From Akkermansiaceae bacterium (lineage in GTDB: Bacteria; Verrucomicrobiota; Verrucomicrobiia; Verrucomicrobiales; Akkermansiaceae), in contig JABHEX010000196.1 of NCBI GenBank assembly GCA_018676385.1, positions 1-7,565 on the forward strand: DNA of 7,565 nt, read 5' to 3'. Every line of letters starts with the position of its first letter. Positions within the stretch are counted from its first letter, which is position 1. This document shows positions 1 to 6,082 of this stretch, piece after piece. The notes under the pieces were generated by a model. That model was given only the letters and a program-made list of their open reading frames with translations, ran no database searches and was not told where the DNA came from. Made by a program: the position numbers and the translations under genes.

Positions 1-10
1 ATTAACCAAC

Positions 11-1171
11 ATGCAAGGCAAGGACTACGATATCCGGATTACCAGCAAACACCGAGTGAGATTCACAAGGGATGCATTCAACTTAGATAATCGGTTGCTT
101 ATTGATCTCTTGGAGACCAATGGTCAGGCGAAGGTGCTAACCTTTATCGATCAAGGAGTGGCAGACGCATTCCCAGAACTTCAGACACAGGTAGAGAACT
201 ACATGGAGCGCATGCCTGGTTATGTCTCACGTGGCACCATCGCCTACCAAGGTGGAGAGGACTGCAAAAGAGACGCCAACACGCTGCAAACAGCATGGGA
301 TGCGATCGAAAAAGCAGGTATCGACAGGCATTCCTATATCATCTGTATTGGCGGCGGAGCATTTCTCGATGTCATTGGCCTCGCTGCTGCCACTGCCCAC
401 CGTGGCATTAGGCTGGTTCGTTTTCCCACCACAGCACTCTCCCAAGACGATAGTGGCGTGGGTGTCAAAAACGGCATCAATGCTTACGGGAAGAAAAATT
501 TTCTCGGCACCTTCGCAGTTCCTTATGCGGTTGTGAACGACTTTACCTTTCTACACGGCCAGCCCGAAACCGAGCGGCGTGCCGGCCTCGTGGAGGCGGT
601 CAAAGTGGCCCTAGTTAAGGATGCTGGATTTTTCCACTGGATCGAGGACAACATCGAGCAGCTCAGCGTGTTGCACCCACACACACTGGAGGAAACAGTA
701 GAACGCTCAGCACTTCTACACGCATCACATATTGCATACGGAGGCGATCCCTTCGAGACAGGAAGTAGTCGACCTCTCGACTTCGGCCACTGGGCGGCAC
801 ACAAGATGGAACAGCTTACGGATTTCGAACTCACTCATGCCGATGCTGTAGGTGTAGGGGTCGCACTAGATAGCCTATACTCGTGGAAGACAGGGCGACT
901 CGACGAAGACTCTGCAATGCGTATTCTCAGAGTGCTGAAGCAACTCAAGTTACCTACCTGGCACGTATCACTGGAGATGAAAGCCGATGATGGCACGCGA
1001 GCTGTGTTTAAAGGACTTGATGAATTTCGCGAGCATCTCGGAGGACAACTCACTGTCCTGCTGCTCAAAGATCTTGGAAAAGGCGAAGATGTTCACGCGA
1101 TGGATCGTGATTTGTTAGAGGAGTGCATCGATTGGTTAGAAATCAACGCAGACGTCAGCCTGACAAGCTAG
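11..1171 (+). CDS. eboD: 3-dehydroquinate synthase-like sugar phosphate cyclase, EboD family
   Basis: This 386-residue protein belongs to the NAD-dependent, metal-dependent cyclase superfamily of AroB and the sedoheptulose 7-phosphate cyclases. Visible are the NAD-binding GGGAFLD (114-120), PTTALSQDDSGVGVKNGIN (139-157, with K153), KKNFLGTF (161-168), and the metal ligands expected from AroB: E195 in LVEAVK, H260 in DFGHWAAH, and H276 in THADAVG. The GVGVKNGIN...KKNFLGTF signature matches my recollection of EboD proteins better than true AroB. By eye the AroB substrate-binding Lys before the GH motif is not Lys here, and the Asn of LNxGH is Asp257, which argues against plain shikimate-pathway activity. 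In other bacteria ebo genes are linked to export or assembly of secondary metabolites such as the cyanobacterial scytonemin precursor; the reaction of EboD is not established to my knowledge. The ATG has only 10 bases upstream, so its ribosome site and any eboC neighbour cannot be judged. It is convergent with rnhC and shares four bases. Confidence 0.85.
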   Translation: MQGKDYDIRITSKHRVRFTRDAFNLDNRLLIDLLETNGQAKVLTFIDQGVADAFPELQTQVENYMERMPGYVSRGTIAYQGGEDCKRDANTLQTAWDAIEKAGIDRHSYIICIGGGAFLDVIGLAAATAHRGIRLVRFPTTALSQDDSGVGVKNGINAYGKKNFLGTFAVPYAVVNDFTFLHGQPETERRAGLVEAVKVALVKDAGFFHWIEDNIEQLSVLHPHTLEETVERSALLHASHIAYGGDPFETGSSRPLDFGHWAAHKMEQLTDFELTHADAVGVGVALDSLYSWKTGRLDEDSAMRILRVLKQLKLPTWHVSLEMKADDGTRAVFKGLDEFREHLGGQLTVLLLKDLGKGEDVHAMDRDLLEECIDWLEINADVSLTS

Positions 1172-2073
1172 ACTTCTTTCGCCGTCTTGAAATGCATTTT
1201 CGCGACTTTCGCCAGAATACTCTCACCATGCTCAGCGACGAGTTCACGCGCTGCATCAAGTACATGCGGGCCCGCACCTAGCCTGATTTCAACACCCGAC
1301 TTCTCACTCGATTGCTCAATCCAATTAACAAATCGCTCACGGGCAAGGATCGAGGCAGCAGCAACTGCCACATCACTCTCCCCCTTGGTGCGCTGCTGGA
1401 GTTTTACTTTTACACCATGTCGCAACAACTCTCGCTCTAACACCTCCTTACGAGCAAACTGATCACTAAGCGCACGCGGGCAACTAGGAACTTGCTTGGC
1501 AAGATTATTGATCACCTTAGCATGCCCCCAAGCGAGTAATCGATTCAGGTTTTTGAACTTGCTATACATCTCGTTGTATTTCTCCGGCCCAATACTCACT
1601 ACATCATGCATGACGCCCGGTGTATCTCGTATGATTTTTGCCAGCTTGGCAATTTTAGCACTACTTGTAATGCGTTTACTATCCATCACACCGGCATCGA
1701 GCAGGGCACGGGTTGATTTGGCATCGGTATAAGCGCCAGCGATGACTAACGGACCAAAGAAGTCACCTTTACCACTCTCATCAACACCAAAATGAGGCTC
1801 GAACATTTCTGGCTCATTAACTTCTTCATATCCAAGCTTTGCCTCACCAAGAATCATCGGTTCCAGAGTAAAACGCACAAAGTCCTCTGTCTCCTTGCCC
1901 TGTATGAGAACTTTGGGACCTTTCTCATAGACTGTAACATTGAGCTTTCCCTTCTTGGCTGAAAAATACGCATAAGGTTTGGATTTAAACTCAAAGCCTC
2001 CTTCCTCAAGAATTACTCGTATTTTCTTAACATCCGCCGATTGGATAGGCGTGGTATAGCTGGAGAGACTCAT
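1168..2073 (-). CDS. rnhC: Ribonuclease HIII
   Basis: This 301-residue cytoplasmic endonuclease cleaves the RNA strand of RNA/DNA hybrids, for example R-loops and primer remnants. The N-terminal ~85 residues form the TBP-like substrate-binding domain typical of RNase HIII and absent from RNase HII. The catalytic domain begins at the signature GVDESGKGDFFGPL (96-109). The four acidic metal-binding residues can be assigned as D98, E99, D204 (ALSDQFA) and D234 (ESDVAVAAASILARER). MDSKRIT (130-136) and GAGPH (266-270) are further family motifs. Length is normal and the gene looks intact. The ATG overlaps the TGA of the upstream aminotransferase gene as ATGA and has the clearest Shine-Dalgarno sequence of the window, so it is translationally coupled and the last gene of a three-gene operon. 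RNase HIII is mainly known from Firmicutes and Chlamydiae/Verrucomicrobia relatives, which is the main taxonomic clue here. Confidence 0.96.
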   Translation of the reverse strand: MSLSSYTTPIQSADVKKIRVILEEGGFEFKSKPYAYFSAKKGKLNVTVYEKGPKVLIQGKETEDFVRFTLEPMILGEAKLGYEEVNEPEMFEPHFGVDESGKGDFFGPLVIAGAYTDAKSTRALLDAGVMDSKRITSSAKIAKLAKIIRDTPGVMHDVVSIGPEKYNEMYSKFKNLNRLLAWGHAKVINNLAKQVPSCPRALSDQFARKEVLERELLRHGVKVKLQQRTKGESDVAVAAASILARERFVNWIEQSSEKSGVEIRLGAGPHVLDAARELVAEHGESILAKVAKMHFKTAKEV

Positions 2074-2948
2074 AACCCTAGCTCCTCTCTGACCCTCTTA
2101 TGATACAGCTCAGATAAACGGTTAGTCACCGCTCCCACAACTTCAGACCCACTTCTCATCATGACTGCCGACTGAACCCCTCGCATAGAACTTGTTAGAA
2201 AAATCTCATCTGCATTACTGACGTCAATCATCCCAAGCTCACCTTCCTCAACTGTAAGACCATCCTCACGAGCTAACTCAATAATTATTGATCGGGTTAC
2301 ACCAGCCAAGCAGCCAGTATCGAGCGATGGCGTCATCAGCTTTTCATTACTAACTAAAAAAATATTAGCTGTGGCACACTCACATAACTGCCCAACCGTG
2401 TTGAGCATGATGGCCTCATCCGCCCCCGCCTTATGGGCCTGACGCAAAGCCACCAAGTTGTCTCCATAGGAGGATGTCTTGCAGCCCGATAGACCTGATC
2501 GCTCATTATGAGAAAATGGCGACGCCTGCAGAACTACTTGGTTTTTTTGCTCTACCACATTCACGGCAGTAACCATGACACTTCCTTCTACCTCTTTTGT
2601 TTCGTCACTGCCGATTAATGAATGATCACCACTGCTCAGTGATAGCCTAATTCTCGATCGACCACTACCAAGCCCATTCACATCCAATACTTGACTCACT
2701 GCAGTCTCGATGATCTCAGGTGCTGGCACATAAATACCCATAACCCCTGCAGAATGTTTTAATCTCTCAAAGTGTCTCAAAAAACCAAAGATCCTACCCT
2801 CATAACCAGGCATGGTCTCAAAAGCGGCCCAACCTACAGACCATCCCAAATCGAATGGAGACACACGCACCTCATCGGCTGGCATCAGCGCACCATTCAT
2901 CCATACTATGGGAGACCTACTCACGGCGGTTACTATCGCTACTGACAA
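2070..2948 (-). CDS. PLP-dependent aminotransferase class IV (BCAT / D-amino-acid aminotransferase / aminodeoxychorismate lyase superfamily)
   Basis: A 292-residue fold-type IV PLP enzyme. The family start WMNGALMPADEVRVSPFD (16-33) is followed by HFERLKHS (59-66, R62 the likely phosphate-binding Arg), the PLP lysine K157 in GCKTSSYGDNL, GADEAIMLN (175-183), and E190 in ECATANIFLV, expected to contact the pyridine nitrogen. GCLAGVTR (212-219) closes the active site. The exact substrate (branched-chain amino acid, D-amino acid or aminodeoxychorismate) cannot be read from these motifs; the N-terminal segment looks PabC/DAAT-like to me. The longest frame starts with TTG directly after the TAG of the class III aminotransferase gene, with no spacer and no clear ribosome site. 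In-frame alternatives are GTG at 2924 (residue 9) and ATG at 2900 (residue 17); most relatives need only a few residues before the WMNG segment, so a start at 2924 is also plausible. The 3' end overlaps rnhC by four bases. Confidence 0.9.
   Translation of the reverse strand: MSVAIVTAVSRSPIVWMNGALMPADEVRVSPFDLGWSVGWAAFETMPGYEGRIFGFLRHFERLKHSAGVMGIYVPAPEIIETAVSQVLDVNGLGSGRSRIRLSLSSGDHSLIGSDETKEVEGSVMVTAVNVVEQKNQVVLQASPFSHNERSGLSGCKTSSYGDNLVALRQAHKAGADEAIMLNTVGQLCECATANIFLVSNEKLMTPSLDTGCLAGVTRSIIIELAREDGLTVEEGELGMIDVSNADEIFLTSSMRGVQSAVMMRSGSEVVGAVTNRLSELYHKRVREELGL
2082..2086 (-). promoter_or_regulatory. Shine-Dalgarno sequence of rnhC
   Basis: On the minus strand AGGAG, inside AGAGAGGAG, lies 8 bases before the rnhC ATG at 2073. 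It sits within the last codons of the class IV aminotransferase gene. It is the only strong ribosome binding site I can find in the window, and it supports the chosen rnhC start. Confidence 0.7.
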
Positions 2949-4250
2949 CTAACGGTCAAGGGCACACTGGAGTGCATCCACGGCAAATTGTATCTCAGCA
3001 TCTGAGATGATGAATGGCGGCGTAAATGCTAATACATTCCCACTCGGCCCATCTGCCAGCATCATCACACCCGATCTTAGCATTTCCGTTAAAATAATTC
3101 CCGCCTTGTCTCCAGCAGGCTTTCCATCCGCGTGCCTCAATTCCACGCCGAGCATCAGCCCACGGCCCCTCACTTCATGAATCAACGGGCTACTCAGATT
3201 TTTTAGTAAATCAATGAGCCTAGCACCACGCTCAGTAACTTTTGCCGCCGTCTGAGGGCGAACATGCTCTCGAATGGATGCCAGCGCCATAGCACACCCA
3301 ACCGGATTACCAAGAAATGTACTGGTATGCAGCGCTTCACCATCAGATTCAGGCCACGCATCCATTACTGAGGATTTCCCTACACATGCAGAAATTGGGT
3401 ATCCCCCACTCATTGACTTACCTAAACAAATCAGATCAGGCACAATACCCTCATGCTCACACGCGAACAGCTTTCCAGTCCGATTAAACCCGGTGTAGAT
3501 CTCGTCAAAGATCAACACAACACCGTGCTGGTCAGACCAATCACGAAGAAGGGATAAAAAATCACTCGGAGGCACAATCTTACCGCCTCTACCTTGAATA
3601 GGTTCCACCAATACGGCACCAATCGCGTCTCCATCCAGATCCATAAGTTGTTCTTCTAATCGAACCATCTCTGTCTTGTTGGTAGGATAGTTGAGAACAC
3701 ATCGGTGATCAGCAAGCTGACTCGCGAAAGGGTCACGAAATTTGTCAAAGCCACTACCAAGCAATGCCCCATAACCAAGGCCATGATAGCCGTTGGAAAA
3801 AGTCACGATACCATCACGCCCAGTGGCAAGCCGTGCTGTTTTCAGTGCCGTCTCTACCGCCTCAGAGCCTGAGTTGCTGAGAGTCGTTTTGCCCAGACCC
3901 TCACCCCACCGCTCATACGTGCAATGCGACAACTCACGACACAGTTCCGCCTTCAACCTGGTAGGGTGAACATCTCCCATCGCGTGAATCATATGTTCCG
4001 ATTGATCACGCATCACACTAGATGACCATCCATGACCAAGACCAGCGACAGCAAAAGCAGAGGTTAGATCAAGAAATTGGTTACCATCCTCATCCCACAC
4101 ATTGACACCATTGGCTCGCTGCCAAAACACCGGCCAATCCATACCCGTATATGTAACATTTCGGCACTCGTAATTCTTTAGCTCATCTGCAAGATGCAGT
4201 GATTGCGGACCAGGGATCTGGGTAACAAGTTTGGGAAGCATACGCAGCAT
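2949..4250 (-). CDS. PLP-dependent aminotransferase class III
   Basis: A 433-residue fold-type I, subgroup II aminotransferase (the family of GABA, ornithine and acetylornithine aminotransferases), of normal length. Key features are NSGSEAVETALK (126-137, PLP phosphate binding), NGYHG (153-157, ring-stacking Tyr155), LIFDEIYTGFNRTGK (246-260, with D249 binding the pyridine nitrogen), the Schiff-base lysine K278 in LGKSMSGGYP, and HTSTFLGNPVGCA (308-320). These proteins transfer amino groups from omega-amino or diamino substrates. The donor and acceptor here are not predictable from sequence alone. It is the first gene of a minus-strand operon with a class IV aminotransferase and rnhC. The ATG at 4250 was chosen as the first in-frame ATG; a second ATG at 4241 (residue 4) is equally possible and neither has a Shine-Dalgarno sequence. 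The divergent mscS start lies 88 bp away. Confidence 0.94.
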   Translation of the reverse strand: MLRMLPKLVTQIPGPQSLHLADELKNYECRNVTYTGMDWPVFWQRANGVNVWDEDGNQFLDLTSAFAVAGLGHGWSSSVMRDQSEHMIHAMGDVHPTRLKAELCRELSHCTYERWGEGLGKTTLSNSGSEAVETALKTARLATGRDGIVTFSNGYHGLGYGALLGSGFDKFRDPFASQLADHRCVLNYPTNKTEMVRLEEQLMDLDGDAIGAVLVEPIQGRGGKIVPPSDFLSLLRDWSDQHGVVLIFDEIYTGFNRTGKLFACEHEGIVPDLICLGKSMSGGYPISACVGKSSVMDAWPESDGEALHTSTFLGNPVGCAMALASIREHVRPQTAAKVTERGARLIDLLKNLSSPLIHEVRGRGLMLGVELRHADGKPAGDKAGIILTEMLRSGVMMLADGPSGNVLAFTPPFIISDAEIQFAVDALQCALDR

Positions 4251-4262
4251 GATAAATACAGC

Positions 4263-4272
4263 CAGCGCGCTG
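4263..4272. promoter_or_regulatory. 10-bp perfect palindrome CAGCGCGCTG in divergent spacer
   Basis: CAGCGCGCTG is a perfect inverted repeat located 13 bp upstream of the class III aminotransferase ATG, in the spacer shared with the divergent mscS gene. Its position would suit a repressor operator for the minus-strand operon. No known regulator box is recognised, so the function is inferred only from symmetry and position. Confidence 0.25.
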
Positions 4273-4303
4273 TCGAGCCACAGCTGCCACGGTTTTCGAT
4301 TGC

Positions 4304-4313
4304 TAAGATCTTA
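4304..4313. promoter_or_regulatory. 10-bp perfect palindrome TAAGATCTTA in divergent spacer
   Basis: TAAGATCTTA is a second perfect palindrome in the same 88-bp spacer, 25 bp upstream of the mscS ATG. Its left half TAAGAT (4304-4309) also resembles a sigma-70 -10 hexamer on the plus strand, but there is no good -35 hexamer 16-18 bp before it. It may be a promoter element or an operator for mscS. The evidence is sequence symmetry only. Confidence 0.25.
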
Positions 4314-4338
4314 CACAGTAGCTAAAAAAACCACGATT

Positions 4339-5169
4339 ATGGATATTGACTTACAACAAATCACCCAAGATATCTCCGAAACTGGAACCACTTATGGACT
4401 GAAACTACTTACAGCCCTCATCGCTCTGTGGCTCGGATGGAAAGTGGTCAATTTCCTCAGCCGCTCCCTACGCCGCTGGTTCGATAAAACTGATTTTGAC
4501 GAGGCGCTGGAAACTTTCATCCACAGCCTTGTTTCCATGGCACTCAAGGTGATCTTAGTAATTACCTGCGCTGGCATTGCTGGATTCCCCACCACCTCAT
4601 TTGTAGCCATATTAGGTGCCGCTGGCCTCGCAATAGGTATGGCACTATCTGGCACACTACAAAATTTCGCGGGAGGTGTGCTCATCCTCATCCTGAAACC
4701 TTTTAAAGTGGGCGATTTTATAGAAACCCAAGGACATAGTGGTAAAGTTCGTAGCATTCAAATCTGTAACACCGTAATCAACACGGGCGACAACAAGCGT
4801 ATCATCCTACCCAATGGCCCAGTTGCCACCGGCTCTCTGATCAATTACTCTGCCGAGGACAAGCGCCGCGTCGATATGCTTTTCAGTATCGGTTACAATG
4901 ACGATATCGACCAAGCGAAGGGTATCATACTAAAGCTGATTGAAGCAGATTCACGCGTAGACAATGACCCCGAACCATTTATCGCAGTAAAAGAACTCGC
5001 AGACAGCTCTGTTAACATTGTAGTCCGTGTCTGGAGCGACGCCGGCGACTACTGGGGCATATTCTATGATATGCAGGAAAATGTTAAAAAAGCATTCGAT
5101 GCCGATGGTATCTCAATCCCATACCCGCAAAGCGATGTGCATATGCATGAGGCTAAACCTGCCTCATAA
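4339..5169 (+). CDS. mscS: Small-conductance mechanosensitive channel MscS
   Basis: A 276-residue inner-membrane channel that opens under membrane tension and releases solutes during hypo-osmotic shock; it works as a homoheptamer. The length is close to E. coli MscS (286). Hydrophobic helices lie at about 19-40 (TM1), 62-83 (TM2) and 86-120. The last includes the pore-lining helix with the Gly/Ala pattern GAAGLAIGMALSGTLQNFAG (93-112). The beta domain follows with PFKVGDFIE (121-129) and ILPNGPVATGSLINYS (156-171). The C-terminal alpha/beta domain contains VVRVWSDAGDYW (228-239) and ends with GISIPYPQSDVH (257-268), a hallmark of the family. The frame is open back to a TTG at 4231, but that would add 36 non-conserved residues overlapping the start of the divergent gene, so the ATG at 4339 is preferred. 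No Shine-Dalgarno sequence is visible before it. It appears monocistronic. Confidence 0.95.
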   Translation: MDIDLQQITQDISETGTTYGLKLLTALIALWLGWKVVNFLSRSLRRWFDKTDFDEALETFIHSLVSMALKVILVITCAGIAGFPTTSFVAILGAAGLAIGMALSGTLQNFAGGVLILILKPFKVGDFIETQGHSGKVRSIQICNTVINTGDNKRIILPNGPVATGSLINYSAEDKRRVDMLFSIGYNDDIDQAKGIILKLIEADSRVDNDPEPFIAVKELADSSVNIVVRVWSDAGDYWGIFYDMQENVKKAFDADGISIPYPQSDVHMHEAKPAS

Positions 5170-5248
5170 AGTCAGAAGTCATTACCCTCAATTTTATATC
5201 TCATCGAGCCAGCATAATCTCAACAAGGTTCCATCACCAGCGCTGCAC

Positions 5249-5273
5249 TTAAGCTACCTGCTTGATACTTTTT
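5249..5273 (+). terminator. Weak candidate terminator hairpin after mscS
   Basis: TTAAGC (5249-5254) can pair with GCTTGA (5260-5265) around a five-base loop. The stem is followed after three bases by a run of five T (5269-5273). The stem is only six pairs, including one G-T wobble, and the gene end is 80 bp upstream, so this is a marginal rho-independent terminator at best. Confidence 0.25.
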
Positions 5274-5274
5274 A

Positions 5275-5310
5275 GCCCAAGTATGGTTCCACATCATTAC
5301 CTACCTGGGC
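5275..5310. repeat. Imperfect inverted repeat in the mscS-gph spacer
   Basis: GCCCAAGTATGG (5275-5286) is mirrored by CCTACCTGGGC (5300-5310) across a 13-base loop, with one mismatch and one bulge. No T-run follows on either strand close enough for a classical terminator. It sits about 100 bp upstream of the phosphatase gene, so it could be an operator or an mRNA leader hairpin if transcription starts upstream of it. I found no convincing -35/-10 pair in the rest of this 242-bp spacer; TATAGA at 5351 is a possible lone -10 element. Confidence 0.3.
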
Positions 5311-5411
5311 GATAGGGAAAAAACTACAACTAGCTGTTTGCGCACCGTCTTATAGAAATACAGCCGATTTTTTTATTCGAGAACTTCTTGAATCTAGAGT
5401 AACTAATCACG

Positions 5412-6071
5412 ATGCTCAATGACGTGATTCGCTGCATTATCTTTGATTTGGATGGTACACTCGTACACTCGCTGCCGGGAATTGCGGCATCGCTTAACCG
5501 GACTCTTGATGCAGCAGGGCTTTACACCCACCCCGAGTCCGATGTGCGCGGCTTTATTGGCAACGGGATTGGAAAACTAGTCGAGCGCGCAGCACCAACC
5601 GTTTCAGGTGATGAACTCGATACTCTGGTGGATGGCATGCGAGACAATTACGCACGAACCTGGAAAGACGGCACGCATCCTTACGCGGGAGTGACAGAGA
5701 CCTTAGCTAATCTCTCAGATCGAAACATCTCCATCGCTGTTTTCTCTAACAAACCAGATGAGTATTGCCGCAAGATTACCGATTACCTGTTTCCGGATAT
5801 TCATTTCCCCATCGTTAGAGGACAGCTGCGCAATGTTCCATCAAAACCAGACCCGTCAGGAGCGCTCTCGATATGCAGTGAACTCAACATCGACCCAGAG
5901 AACACCGCACTCGTCGGCGACTCAACAATTGACCTCAAAACCGCCAAAAACGCAGGCATGATCGCGGTCGCCGCCACCTGGGGATACCATGACCCGCCCG
6001 CACTCGCCGCACTCAATCCTGACCACACCATTGATAAGATGAATGATCTCATCTCAGCCTTAAAAATCTAA
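5412..6071 (+). CDS. gph: HAD-superfamily hydrolase, phosphoglycolate phosphatase-like
   Basis: A 219-residue cytoplasmic phosphatase of the Gph/PGP type, which hydrolyses 2-phosphoglycolate, a product of DNA 3'-end repair, to glycolate; related HAD enzymes act on other small phosphoesters. All four HAD motifs are present: FDLDGTL (11-17, nucleophile D12 and acid/base D14), FSNK (111-114), the lysine K145 in PSKPDP, and VGDSTIDLKTAKNAG (168-182, D170 and D174 for Mg2+). Residues ~20-85 form the helical C1 cap, with RGFIGNGIGKLVERA (46-60) as in Gph. The ATG at 5412 puts motif I at the usual distance from the N terminus; no Shine-Dalgarno sequence is seen. The POT transporter gene starts 11 bp after the stop, so the two are probably cotranscribed. 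The family is certain; the phosphoglycolate specificity is likely but not provable from motifs. Confidence 0.88.
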   Translation: MLNDVIRCIIFDLDGTLVHSLPGIAASLNRTLDAAGLYTHPESDVRGFIGNGIGKLVERAAPTVSGDELDTLVDGMRDNYARTWKDGTHPYAGVTETLANLSDRNISIAVFSNKPDEYCRKITDYLFPDIHFPIVRGQLRNVPSKPDPSGALSICSELNIDPENTALVGDSTIDLKTAKNAGMIAVAATWGYHDPPALAALNPDHTIDKMNDLISALKI

Positions 6072-6082
6072 CACCCTCTGAT

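Noticed and set aside
227..1068. Minus-strand open frames (227-445, 523-834, 835-1068) opposite the cyclase gene
   Set aside because: They are Ser/Arg/Ala-rich shadows of a well-conserved plus-strand gene and show no recognisable domain.
4231..4338. N-terminal extension of the MscS frame from TTG 4231
   Set aside because: It would overlap the start of the divergent aminotransferase gene and adds 36 residues without MscS-like features; the ATG at 4339 gives the usual family length.
5027..5275. Plus-strand frame of 82 codons running from inside mscS into the spacer
   Set aside because: It begins within the conserved MscS C-terminal domain in another frame, has low-complexity composition and no ribosome site.
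5368..5375. T-run as a terminator
   Set aside because: No stable GC-rich hairpin directly precedes it; it lies about 40 bp before the phosphatase start and is more likely part of an AT-rich promoter or leader.
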